From Bryum argenteum (taxonomy: Eukaryota > Streptophyta > Bryopsida > Bryales > Bryaceae), in contig CM073329.1 in NCBI GenBank assembly GCA_037043015.1, positions 740,448 to 804,447 of the forward strand: a stretch of DNA of 64,000 nt. Reading direction: 5' to 3'. Shown piece after piece: positions 25,123 through 36,600 of this stretch (its first letter is position 1; every line of letters starts with the position of its first letter). The position numbers and the translations under genes were made by a program. The notes under the pieces were generated by a model, which searched no databases, had not been told where the DNA came from, and saw nothing but the letters and a program-made list of their open reading frames with translations.

Positions 25123-25783
25123 CAATGATAAGGTCAATTTGCGTCTCATCATTTTGTAAAGTCATATAGTCGAAGTTGGAAAGAAGAGGATTCCCTTGTT
25201 GTAGGAAGGAAAGAAGTGTTTTGTTGACAAATTTATCATCTCCAAGAGTATATTCGCCTTTAGGCTCTTCAAATTTTGTTCCCGGTTAAATTAATGAAAC
25301 GCTTGTATAATATGCCCACATATATTATCTAGAATCTATGGGAACGTTTGATCTTTGACATGGTCGTATGTTGAATTCAAACACAATAGTAAGTTCTTGG
25401 CAAAAGGAAATACATTGGTTGAAAATTGTATTGAAGATAAACTGATGGTGAAAACATGCCTTGTTTACCTCTTTTACATGTTGAGAAACCAAGACTTGAA
25501 AACGTAGATATTCACTTCCTGGTGAATGTTTGAAGTTTATGTAATTAACATATGGAGCATATTTTGAGAGTATAAGAGAATGTACTAGAATGTTGGGGAG
25601 TTTTGAAGGTGAATAACTTCTAAAGTGTAAAGCATTCAACACCAAGAGAAGTCTTGTTAGGAAATCCATAATGCGCTTGGTATGTCGAGATAGACCTTAT
25701 GACCAAAATGCTTTTTTGGAAGGCCTAAAACATGAGATGTAATATTTATTAAATATCCAGATGTTTGACCCCCTCACTATTGT
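25123..25783. other. AT-rich intergenic DNA, nothing assigned
   Basis: It has no gene-like signal. The minus ORF at 25325-25669 (114 codons) shows no family features, and its composition matches the surrounding non-coding DNA. Confidence 0.5.
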
Positions 25784-26384
25784 TTAACCCCTCACTATTT
25801 TTGCAAACTGATATGGTCTTTTGCCATTTCGGGCAACCTAGGTTTTTGGATTAACATAGATATTTTGACTCAGAATTTTAAAGAGTGTTCCCTATACTAC
25901 AAGGTGTGTGTGCAACAAATTTCAAAGTCATATTCCAATTTTAGAGTTATTTAATGCAAATATTGGTTTGATCTTGAGATTTTTTAAAATATTATTACTT
26001 TAGAAGTATGTTCATAACCAAATCATTGTTTGAGTTCCAAAGGGCCCTTAGTCAAAAAAATTACCAATTCTACAAAGGTAGCCTCCAAAATTTTAAAAGA
26101 GCAAGCTTCAAACTTTTGAGAAATTTCACTAAAACTTTTGCACAAACTTTGGATGTTATGATCTTGCAAATGATAAACATCCAACAGTCAATTTTTGGAC
26201 CACTGAGTGAAAATAGGCTTATTTAAGAGATCTTACTGAAAAGAGGCTTATTTATAAGATCTTACGGTTGGAAGTTCAAAAATAATTAGAAAGTTTTCTT
26301 CACACTCCCCAAAGTACATAGAGATAGAAAATCGGTGCTTTGAGGTTCAAGCTCCAAAATCACACAAGGAAATTTAGTAGCTAA
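25784..26384 (+). mobile_element. TTAA-bounded repeat family beta, copy at 25.8 kb
   Basis: The left end is TTAACCCCTCACTATTTTTG and the decayed right end is TTAGTAGCTAA. The interior is colinear with 6340-6926, including GATCTTACGGTTGGAAGT at 26258-26275 and the 'gctccaaaa…acacaagga' end block. It is non-coding. A short internal duplication lies at about 26215-26265 (two 'aagaggcttatt…agatcttac' units). Confidence 0.6.
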
Positions 26385-27718
26385 TGTTCACAGGCGCCAC
26401 GCTTGTTACACTATTGCAAGCCAATACCACACATGTTCATGTGTTTTCTTTCATATTGTCCTATGTACACTCAGGTACTGCCCGAGAAAAAATACTCTAT
26501 ACTTGGTTCACCACTACGTTCCACTTGAAAATTCATTACTCACTTGATACAAATTCAAATTTAATGATTCCAAATGGATCTCCTCCTTACTTTACAGATT
26601 CTCCGAAAAATTTCTAATATCAATGAACTTGCCAATCCGAAATTTGTGCAATCTTTTGGCATCATACGTAAAGTGATACTGTACAATGAACGTCTCAAAT
26701 TGACCTATCTGCATAGTAAAAGAATATTAAAGAGTGGATTGAAGGTCGTGGCAAATTACTCTGAAGGCTTCTTTTATTGCAGCCATGATATGCAATCAAT
26801 TAGTACATATCCATAGCTAGTTTCATGAAATCGGCACATACGCATCCTCGATGTAGTTGGACGAGAGACGTATATGGTGTGTTTCAGGGTATCGTTTTGG
26901 ACAACCAAGTCGCCCTTTGGGCAGACAATCACTAGTCTTCAACTAGTCTTGTATTAGTTGAGTTCCAGAACTCCCTCTGGCAGGCCAGACATGAAACACG
27001 CAATTGTATACTCTTTTATTCAATACCCCGATATGAATACCCCGATATGGGCTTCCACCGGTGTATTTCAGGGTTTAAGCCGTTGTAAGCTAGTTGTGGA
27101 CAGGACACAGGACACTCAAGATTTTGTCTCTCCCACAGTCTCTCCCACTCCGTCGATGAATCCTGCCCTTGATGGTGCTGCACCTAGCTTACCAAATCCC
27201 CACTCCTGAAGATTCAACAGCAAGTGTGTGCCAGCAATATTACTGCATGTACATGATATAAAATATTGTAACTGTAAGATTATATTCTGAGTGTTCAACT
27301 TTTTGAGAATCAAAGATGATCGAGGTTACGGCCAACGGCCATGGGACCTTGACCACACCACGTTACGTACCATGGTTTATATGAAAAACTGGTACGGTAC
27401 TTGGTTCCCTTTGAAAAGGGAGCATATGCTGAGAATGCTGGTTGGAGTTGGGGCCATGCAACTAGGCGATGGTCGGTGATCAATAACAATCCTGTTTTCA
27501 TGTGGAGAATAAAAGGGACACCAGATTCTGTTTCCATATTCCAAGCCAAACTTCTCTCACCATTTTAGCATAGTAGCATGTCCACTTTAGATGACCAAGG
27601 ATTATTATTCTTCCTTTCAAACAGGATCGTTGAAATTGTTTCCTTCCGTATATTGAACAAATCAGACAGAACAATCACTTCCTCAATGTTCAAGTACAGT
27701 CGGGTAGCAGCCGATCAC
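26385..27718. other. Intergenic DNA, mostly unassigned
   Basis: There is a tandem pair of AATACCCCGATATG at 27022-27035 and 27036-27049. Words like TGTGTTTCAGGG/TGTATTTCAGGG appear near 26880 and 27061. About 27100-27210 and 27320-27560 are of higher complexity and moderate GC, but the short ORFs have no similarity. No LTR boundaries could be established. Confidence 0.4.
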
Positions 27719-28588
27719 GAATTCCCCTTCCAGAGGACTCTTTTTCAAAAGTTTGAAAATTCATTGTGATCTCAAAAACAATCACATTTGAGAATCGTAA
27801 AGTATTTTGGAATCACATTGAAGTGTTCTACAATTTCATGGTTAATGACCAATATTTAGAAAGTTTATTATATAAGAAGTTTCAAGTACTTCACACACCA
27901 TCTACCATTCACTACCCTTACTTCTTGCTTCAATTACAAGTACAATTTAAATTCCAAATTTGAGATGAGCTTTCAGCTTTGTTCTTAGGATCCTTGAGCA
28001 CATTTTTGAATGATCCAAAGACTTTTCTCTATTAAATTCTTTGGTTTGGAGTGATTTCTTGATGAGTTTTCAATTGACACTCAAGGTGGAAAATAAACTT
28101 TTGTTTGAAATTGGAAAGAATACTACAATAAGTTGAGCCTGACAATGGGGTAATGAGAGTTATCACACGGATAGCCTTTGACCATTATCCAAGTTGTTGG
28201 AGGACACTTGTAGTAGTGTGGAAGGGCTTCACATGATTTTAAAAAAGTTTAGTAGTCATTAGGACTTGTCAAGAAATGTCCCAGCCAAAAAACAAACAAG
28301 AAATATAACAGTGCTTCAACTAGGATGTGCTAAGTGATCCTAAGAGCAAGTATGGAATTGATAATGTACTTGTAATTCAAGCAAGAAGTTAAGGTAGTCA
28401 ATTGTAGATGGTGTGCGAAGTACTTGAGACTTGTTAAATAATATACAAAAGAAATTGATTATCTACTATGACATTGTAGAACACTCCAACATGATTCCAA
28501 AACACTTTTTGGTTCTCAAATTTGATTTTTTTTGAGATCACAATGAATTTTCAAACTTTTGAAAAAGAATCCTTTCGAAGGGGAATTC
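27719..28588. mobile_element. Long inverted-repeat element
   Basis: The left arm (27719-27960) is a diverged inverted copy of 28351-28588. Shared text includes GAATTCCCCTT at the outer end, AAAGTTTGAAAATTCATTGT, and CACACCATCTAC. The arms are about 240 bp with a loop of about 390 bp. A further diverged partial copy, in direct orientation to the left arm, lies at about 28690-28870. It could form a long hairpin transcript. No coding sequence is present. Confidence 0.7.
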
Positions 28589-28918
28589 GTTACCGGCTAG
28601 TATCCGACTTACAGTGGAATACAGAAATAACTCAAACTGCCTTTAAAGGTAGTTTTCGAAAAAAAGTTTGAAATGTGCCTATATACTAAAAAATGACCAG
28701 GATTGCAATCTGTAAAAGGCATTGGAACCACATTGGAGTGTCTTACAGTACCATTGCAAAAAATGCTTTCTTTTTGTAAAATTGTTCAAAAAAGTATAAA
28801 TCTACATGCACCATCCACTATTAACCCCTCTCACTTTTTACTTCAATTACAATGTTCATTTTCACTTGCAAATCTGATATGAGTGCCCAATGTTGTTCTT
28901 TAAATACTTGAAGGAGAA

Positions 28919-29533
28919 TTAACCCTTAAGCGGGCCGAATGTCGAAAAACGACATTTTGGATGACAGAAACTTTGGAGAGCCATAACTTCTTCATCCGGA
29001 CTCCGTTTTGGACGAAATCACTTGGGTTGGGTCCCAAATCAAGTCTAGTTCATGTCATGAAAATCTCAGACCCATACAATGAAGTATGAATTAATGGCAT
29101 GCATTTCAGTGACAGCAGCCTAGTTTTAGACATTTTTTCCTTTGTAAAATTTAGGGCAGTTTTCACCATTGCAGGGCCATTATTTGCACAAAGAAATTTT
29201 TCTCATGGTTTTTTTTTGTTCAAGGATGCTACTGAGATGAAGGTGAACAACATTCTAATTGGTGACTTTTTCATTGCAATAAGTCTAATGGTAGCATTTT
29301 CACTTTAAAGTGAAAATGATGAAATTATGTGATCATTTTTGAGTATTAATACATTATGATCTCGCAATCTATGAAGCCTCATGACTCAAAATTTGACCCA
29401 CATGATGTTCAATATGTCTACGACAAGATTGTACGGTTGAGATTTGGATAACACACTTTTACCTCCACCTATGACAATGCTTTTGAGGATGTGTTCATTT
29501 TACTACAAATGAGTCAAACCATTTAGGGGTTAA
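28919..29533 (+). mobile_element. TTAA-bounded repeat family alpha, reference copy
   Basis: The segment starts TTAACCCTTAAGCGGGCC and ends CATTTAGGGGTTAA (615 bp). Marker words are AACGACATTTTGGATG, GAGCCATAACTTCTTCATC and GAAATCACTTGGGTTGGG. The same order recurs at about 38715-39660 (same strand), at 31888-32915, 30948-31887 and 9440-9900 (opposite strand), and partly at 52260-52590. No ORF is conserved between copies. Confidence 0.6.
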
Positions 29534-29545
29534 GAATATATTGTA

Positions 29546-29913
29546 TATACATTGTAGTGGTTAGGGCTTAGGCCCCCAATGAGGAGGTCGTGGGTTCTAT
29601 TTCCCATGCCGGCGTGGTGCTCACTGCTCACCACTATAGTCCACCCAACTATTGTGGGAGGCCCTTGGACCTTGTTGTATGGGTACCTCAAAGCCCTTTG
29701 GGGGGATACTATGTCAAGTATCTTCAAGGCACTAGTAACTAGGCTAAAAACTAGCGTAGTTATAGTGTCCACCCTCGAGAGGGGGAAGTAGTATTGTTCT
29801 GATTTCCCCTTGTCCGGTGGTCATCGGGTAATTAGCATTACGAACGGACACTTCATTCACACCGACCTCTTAGAAAGGACCGGAGTTTCTATCCATCTAT
29901 CTGTATACATTGT
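29546..29913 (+). mobile_element. tRNA-derived SINE-like insertion
   Basis: The body 29556-29903 starts AGTGGTTAGGGCTTAGG, which resembles a pol III A box. It has TCGTGGGTTCTATTTCCC about 30 nt later, resembling a tRNA B box (GGTTCRANNCC), with one or two mismatches. A 10-bp direct repeat TATACATTGT flanks it at 29546-29555 and 29904-29913 and fits a target duplication. It abuts the end of a TTAA-bounded element. The tail is not a clean poly-A, so the assignment is moderate. Confidence 0.55.
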
Positions 29914-30947
29914 GTGTATCTTTGTAGTAGTGCGGATGTGACAGTCATATTCCCAATATATTGCTCCAATATCAAAAAGTTTTAAAATCATCTAAGAATA
30001 AAATAATTATTCACCATCAGAATTGATGTATGATCAATTTTTTTAGAGAATTTTTTACTTTTAACTGTAGGATCTCAACCCTTACTGTTTGCAAGACCTC
30101 ATAAAATCTCAAGGGTTGGATCTTTGCCATTTATGAGATTGTAATGTTTAAAGTTGATGCAAAACTTGTTTTGGGCATTCCTTGAAAAGCACAGTCGACT
30201 TTGTGCAAAAGGAGATTTGATGATTGTTATATTCAACATTTTGTTCATATTATTTTCCATATAGATAACTAAGTTGAGTAAAATTATGCACAATTCCAGA
30301 GACTTATTTGGCTCATAAAAACTTCATGCAATTTATCTCCCAAGAGAAGGTATAAATACAACAATTTGGTAAAACATGCATTGCATTCATCATATTTAGT
30401 TTATGAAAAAATGTACAATAAATAGGAACCGCAACAAGTCCTAGAAATGTATTGATTTTTTAATTTTTTTTTTTGGAGAAATTAATAAATTTTTAATTTC
30501 CAAAAAATGGTAAAATTTCTTAAAATCGTAGGGCTATATTGTGCATGTTTTGGAGGTTGTCCTTGTTAATTTGTGATAAATTTGAACTTGGGTGAGTTGG
30601 AAATCTTAGTGTATTAAATAGTATTCCCTATGTCTCATTACAATTGTCCACTAGATCTTGAAGGTAGATACAAGAGAACCTACTCAACAATTTTTAATAG
30701 GACACAGGGAGTATATTTATTGTGACTCACAATAATTGCAAACATTACTTTAAATATCAAAAACTTATTTTTGTAAAAACATCAAATGTGAATCCAATAA
30801 AAGTATAAGTGGTAAAATTCGCAAAGCGGAGAAACACAAGTTCTCTCAAAGTGTTATACATGAAAATAAATTTTTTGGTAATTTTTTTTTATTGGATTGA
30901 AAAATATTGAAGCATCCAATAAACAAAATTTAATGTAATTATTACTT
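29914..30947. other. AT-rich intergenic DNA
   Basis: It contains the second Stowaway-like MITE (listed separately) and decayed words shared with other repeats (for example 'tgtaggatctcaaccctta' near 30066). There is no gene signal. Confidence 0.5.
30624..30711. mobile_element. Stowaway-like MITE 2
   Basis: The element starts TTCCCTATGTCTCATTACAA and ends with inverted AATAGGACACAGGGAG, flanked by TA on both sides (30622-30623, 30712-30713). It is 88 bp and a diverged relative of 33257-33358: both contain a TTGTCCA/CTGTCCA block after the TIR and an inverted AGAGAACCTACT. Confidence 0.75.
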
Positions 30948-31887
30948 TTAACCCCTTCATCTAGGCTACCCAAAATCGCAAAAAGCCATTTTAGCTTGCT
31001 TGGGCTTTTAGGTGCTAGATTTTAATCGTACAAACTTGTGACAGACTTGTTTTAGGTCATGGGGATGATATTTGGAGTCAAGAGGCCTCATGGATTGTAA
31101 AGTTGTAATATATTAGCACTACAAAAGGATCACAAATTTTCATCATTCTCACTTTGAAGGGAAATTGCTAATAATAAACACATTGCAATGAGAAATTCAC
31201 TTACTAGGAAGTTGTTCAACTTACTTCAACAACACTCTTTGTACAATAGCAATTTATTAGAAAAATTCCTTGGCTCAAATAATAACTTGCCAGCCAAAAT
31301 TGTTACATTGGAAAGCTAGGCAAACTTAATAGTCCTTCCACTCAAACTCTTGCCTTATCCTCAGAACATCTTCGTTTCGGTCAAGGTTTCTACCAATCAA
31401 GATATACATAAATTGGAATCCATCTCGAAATAAAAATTTAAAATTCAAAAATGGATGAAGAGGATATAGCTTGTCAAAATTCATTCATTTTTACATTTTG
31501 TCATTTTAGTAATATCATTTCAAATCCAATACCAAGAGTATTTGGATCATAATTTTCTCAACTACAAAGTTGTTAGTATTCATCTTAAGATCATACTCAT
31601 GTAACACAGTTCATGGAATACTAAACTTGAATTTGGATTATTGGTTTGCAATGGTAAAACATGCCCCAAGTTTGAAGACCCAAAACTGAAGTTGCCTTCA
31701 CTATAATGCATGCCATTACTTCATAATTGACTTTAAGGGTTTGTAACTTCTACGGCACGACTTAGACCAGAATTGGGACTCAATCTAAGTGATCTTGTCA
31801 AAAATAGACTCTGAGTGAAGAGATTATGGCTTGTCAAAGTTTTTGCCTTTCAAGTATAAGAAGTTTTTTTTTCAACATGTTGGGATT
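30948..31887 (-). mobile_element. TTAA-bounded repeat family alpha, diverged copy
   Basis: The left end is TTAACCCCTTCATCTAGG. The interior is colinear, on the opposite strand, with 28919-29533: 'gacctaaaac' words, 'cattctcactttgaaggg', 'ttcttcaacacttag'-like blocks, then 'ggactcaatctaagtgatctt' and 'gattatggcttgtcaaag'. The right border is merged with the start of the next copy. Confidence 0.5.
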
Positions 31888-32915
31888 TTAACCCCTAAAC
31901 ATCCTACCCTATTTTTAGCCAAAAGACACATTTAATTTTTTTTTGTCATATATGAAATTGAACGTAAGTTATTCAGATCTCAATTGTATAATCTTATGGT
32001 AGACTTATTCCAGGTCATGTGAGTCAAATTTTGAGCCATAAGGCCTCACAGATTGCAAGATTGTCGCGTATTAGTATACAAATTATCACTATTTTTTACT
32101 TCGAGGTGAAAATGCTATCAATATACCTATTGCAATGAAAAATCACCAACTAGAAAGATGTTAACCTTCATCCCAATAACGCCTTCTTCCCAAGAAAATA
32201 CAATAAAAGCGTTTCTTGACTCAAATAATAGTCTTGCACTGGTGAATATTGCCGTGAAATCTACATAACAAATTTTTTAAAAAAGAAATAAAAAATATAA
32301 TAAAATATAATAAAATAAAAAAGTCCAAATCTAGACCCTTTGCACTATACTATATGTCATGTCTTGCTCACAACTTGGATGACTTTCAAGTTTCTAGCAC
32401 TATAACTAGACTCAAAGTAGACCAACTCAACAAGCAAAATTAAAATCCAACGGTGGATGAAGGAGAAACAAATTCTCAAAATTCATTTAATTTTTTCATT
32501 TTTTAATTTAAAACAATAGAAATATCATCAAAAATCCAATACCCAAAATATTCAAATCAAAAGTCTTTCAACCACAAGGATGTTGGATTTAATCTTAAGA
32601 CCACACTTATGCGAAAAAACTTCATGAAGAACTAGATTGGATTTCACATATTTGGCTTGGAATGATATAACATGTTCCATGTTTGAAAACCTGAAAACAA
32701 GAGCTGCCTTTATTACCAAGAGCTGCTATAAAATCATGCTTTCTTGTATTCATTTTCAATTTTAATAACACAGACTAAACTTGATTTGGGACCTAATCCA
32801 AGTGATTTCATTTGAAACGGACCTCGGATAAAAAGGTTATGGCTCTTCAAAGTTGTCACCTTCCATCCAAAATGTCGTTTTTCTATGTTTGGCGATTTTA
32901 GAGGTTAAGGGTTAA
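31888..32915 (-). mobile_element. TTAA-bounded repeat family alpha, 1.03-kb copy
   Basis: The segment starts TTAACCCCTAAACATCC and ends GAGGTTAAGGGTTAA. Read on the minus strand it starts TTAACCCTTAACCTCTAAAA and then shows AAAAACGACATTTTGGATGG, GAGCCATAACC and GAAATCACTTGGATTAGG, colinear with 28919-29533. Length exceeds the reference copy because of AT-rich insertions. It has no intact ORF. Confidence 0.6.
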
Positions 32916-33023
32916 TACCCATGTGCTCAATAATTCCATTACTTTTTATTCTAATTTTCATATACTCTTTTTGGAAATAAGTGTCAATTTTTGCAGTTCC
33001 CAATGGTAGTGAAATTGCACTTA

Positions 33024-33079
33024 TATAAAAGGGAAAGAGTAGACATGAAGTAAGTCAAGTAGCTATATAAGTGTTTGGA
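33024..33079 (+). repeat. 56-bp exact repeat, copy 2
   Basis: It is identical to 23376-23431 and unrelated outside. It lies just past the end of a TTAA-bounded element and 178 bp before a Stowaway-like MITE. Confidence 0.9.
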
Positions 33080-33256
33080 AATTTGTTTGTCGAATCTCAA
33101 GAAATTGTATCATTATTTGTCATAAGTGATGTTTTGACTACAGAATTATAATGTATGTTTATAAATAAGGTCTTTTAAGTCCTTGTGTTGACAACAACAA
33201 TTCTAGCAAATACAAAATTTATTGAAAATTTTATCATGACATGTTATACGGTAGTA

Positions 33257-33358
33257 CTCCCTCAGTCCCATTATAACTGTCCACTAGGTTCTCTCAACTC
33301 TATCTCTCAAGGTAAATTTGAGAGAACCTACTGGACAACTATAATGGGACAGAGGGAG
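33257..33358. mobile_element. Stowaway-like MITE 3, near-perfect hairpin
   Basis: The element starts CTCCCTCAGTCCCATTATAA and ends TTATAATGGGACAGAGGGAG in inverted form. TA duplications lie at 33255-33256 and 33359-33360. The 102-bp element is almost wholly palindromic (TCCACTAGGTTCTCTCAA pairs with TTGAGAGAACCTACTGGA). It lies 245 bp past the stop codon of the ABCG gene, probably in its 3' flank. Confidence 0.9.
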
Positions 33359-33603
33359 TATGTAGCTACTTGTTGAGTTGTTGTTGCTAAAGGTTATAAC
33401 CCTTTAAAATAGGGTGCAACTATAGGTTGTAGTCCTTCCTAGCTTGCCACTTTACTGCTAGAACTCAATTGCAATAAAAGCCTTGTGTGTGTGCCAATTA
33501 CCTTAAGTTTCATTGAGAATCCAATTGCAAATTGTTGGATAGTATGGAAGCTTTACATACCTGGATAGATCAGTGATCATGGGAGAACGTAAATTTGGCC
33601 CTC

Positions 33604-36600
33604 CTACTTTTTGAGGTAGCGGATGCCTAGGTAAGCAATAACTCGAGTACAGAGAATGTAGAAAATGAGAATGGTGGCACACGAACCTATGGTGAGGTAA
33701 TCAAGACCTAGACTGGCAATTGTTTGCTCACCCGACGTGATGGGACACACCCCTTCGACGTACTGGGATGCAGTGCATCTGATGGTTAATCTGCGCAACT
33801 CATTCAGTGAAATAGCTGTATACGTATACTTGACATAACTCAAGGCATCCAACCATGCAAAGTACTTGGGAAGGCTCCTGGGTGACAAAAAAAAGCCACC
33901 AAACAGGCGGTTCACTTCAAGTGCCATTGGCAACACAGTGACTGAGAGATCAGTCGTCCGACATATGGCTGACACCATGAGCGCAAGCGATGTAGCAGCC
34001 AACTGCGTTAACACCATGAACACCATGAAGATCATGAACTTGGAGCCATTCCTCTGGAAGCCTACCATCCAGTACACAATGCATGAGAAAATCATGGGCG
34101 AAACGATCTGGGAAGCCATCTCAGCTGTAACCTATGCATCAACAACCAAACTTTTTAGAATTTTCTCTTACTTCTAAGAGAGCATCTCTTCAACTGCGGG
34201 CATTATGACATGTTCAAGCCCAAAGTACAAGTCCACATATTCATCATAGCAGAAACATACAGCACTCACACTCACGATCAAGGCTATTCAGAATTCACTG
34301 CACATAATCTGTCCCTCCTCCTCGTACTACTACTTGACTTCCTTGTTCTTGACATACGAGAGACTTACCTTAGCCATGAAATAGGATGAGCAATAGTACA
34401 TTCCCGCTGCCCTTTCACGTAATGTAAGAGCACGTTCTCCAGGAAAGGAGTTGATGACTGTCAACGCACCAAACACACCCTGGTTTATCACACAGAAGAA
34501 CAAGACAGGCTGCCTGCGCACTGTGGACGTCTGTGTGTCTCCTATCTGGAAAAATACTCCGCCTATCAGCAGCGCCATCAACACACTCTGCAATAATTGA
34601 GTGATCAACACGTTCTTCTTCCGAAGCTGCTCTCTTACACCTCTATTCAGGAGCACGATGTACTGGCGGTGCCATGGCATCCGCTCTCGCGTTGTCTGTA
34701 GAACTAAATACTCTGATCCCTGACTCATGTCCACCTGGTACAAGCATTTCAACATTAGGCGTCATCAGAAACTTCACAATTTGCCTGTAACGCTACAGCA
34801 GGTATGAGAAAGTCGTCTTCCTTGTGAGCACAGCTTTGGCACCTACCGGGAGCGGATGGAATTTGGACTTGAGAACATCGTCAACGTTTCTGAGGCTATC
34901 TCGCGGCCTGTTGATGGACGGTGTTATAACATCCAGAAGGTGATCAGCTGGGTTGGTATACTCCGGGCAAGGAAATCCAGAATCCTCGAAAAATTGGAGC
35001 ACTTCCGATGCTTTGCCTTGATAGATGACCTACAAACTACAAATTACGTTAGACACTGCTGCTGAAGTACGCTCATAGTATTGTAACTAAAACTTGCAGA
35101 TTTTCCACGATAGCACAGAAGCATTCAGAGCACTGACATATATGACCACTTCTGAAGCATTTCATTCCATCGCAAGGCGTACATTCACTGTCATATGAGC
35201 CCATAAGCTATCCAAAGGTTGACTGAAACGATAAAGACGTCTGACATGAGCCAATCCGCAATCGCAAACGTAACAGTATGAGCTCAACATTGTGCACGTA
35301 AATATATCAATTTCTTGTCTTGATAATCATTTATTCCAAATCTGACTTTAGCTAGTAGTCCGAGTGAGTCTAGTTCTAGGGACAAATAATATCTCGTAAC
35401 GATTTCAGATTTGTCAGAGCTGAAATAAATACGCTTGATGATCATGCAGTAATGACTAAAATGATTAAGCGTATTAGTGAGGTTCATTTTCTGTGTACTT
35501 CGGTAGAAGCAGTGCTTATGAAGTTGTAACTTGAAATACTAAAGATGAGCTCGAACACTCCGTTGTGAACTTAAAATTAATTTCAGCAACATTACCTTGT
35601 GCACTCTCTCATCTTCTGCTTTCACTATTAGCTAAAATGAGTGTAGCTGATACCTGACCAGCCTTGAGGATGATGAGATAATGGAACAAGTTGAAAATTT
35701 TGGCTTGAGGCTGATGGATAGTGCAAACGATGGTGCAGCCGTTTCCTATGGCGGCCAACGTTTGTAACTGCTCACACAAGGAGAGTGCCGTTACACTATC
35801 CAGCCCTGGAGAAACGAATTCAACAGATCAAGTCAGAAGCTAGGAAGTTCAGTGATGACGATGACGCAACATTCTACATCAATACGAGCGACATTCTACA
35901 CATAGAAACGGCTCACAATTGAAATGATCCGTTCCATTGCCAGGTATGCAATGACTGGTAGGTGAGCCACTGGATGCAAGGCATAGGGTATTCTAACATG
36001 AGCTATACCTGCCTTCGCGAACAGAGCATGAGCGTAACATTGTGTGCAGAGGAACCCCAAATCTTTTCCTAATCTCTATATTTAGGAATTCCAAGGACTG
36101 TCGAGCAGTTCCTCAAGAGAATTTTGTATGCATTATCAGACCTGCCAAGATGTGACAACTTCTGATAGGGAGGAGTAGATCGGCGACTCAGGATGAGTAC
36201 CTGAGGTGGGCTCATCCAAGAAGAGGAGCTGCGGATGCGTGAGGAGTTCCATGCCCACACAAACGCGCTTTCGCTCGCCACCGCTGATGCCTCGCTTCTC
36301 CGGGCTGCCTATCACGGCGTTCCGCACATGGTCTAAGCCCATTTGCTTGATGATCTCATCCACTCGTGAGCATACTTCTTCCTCGGTCAACGAGGGCTCC
36401 AGTTTCAGCCTCGTGGTATACTTGAGCGTCTCCTCCACTGTGAGGTGCGCGTTCAGCAGATCGTCTTGCATGACATAGCCCGACATTTTTTTGAGATCCG
36501 CGATTTTGTACTCTCGGCCGTTAAGAAGAATTCGACCTGCAATGCTTGCCGACTGCCCCATCCGACACGCCAGCGTGTTCAAAAGCGTGGATTTTCCTGA

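Noticed and set aside
29530-29772. Protein gene on the minus strand (GNRTHDLLIGGL)
   Set aside because: This peptide is the usual antisense translation of a tRNA-derived SINE head; it is not a gene.
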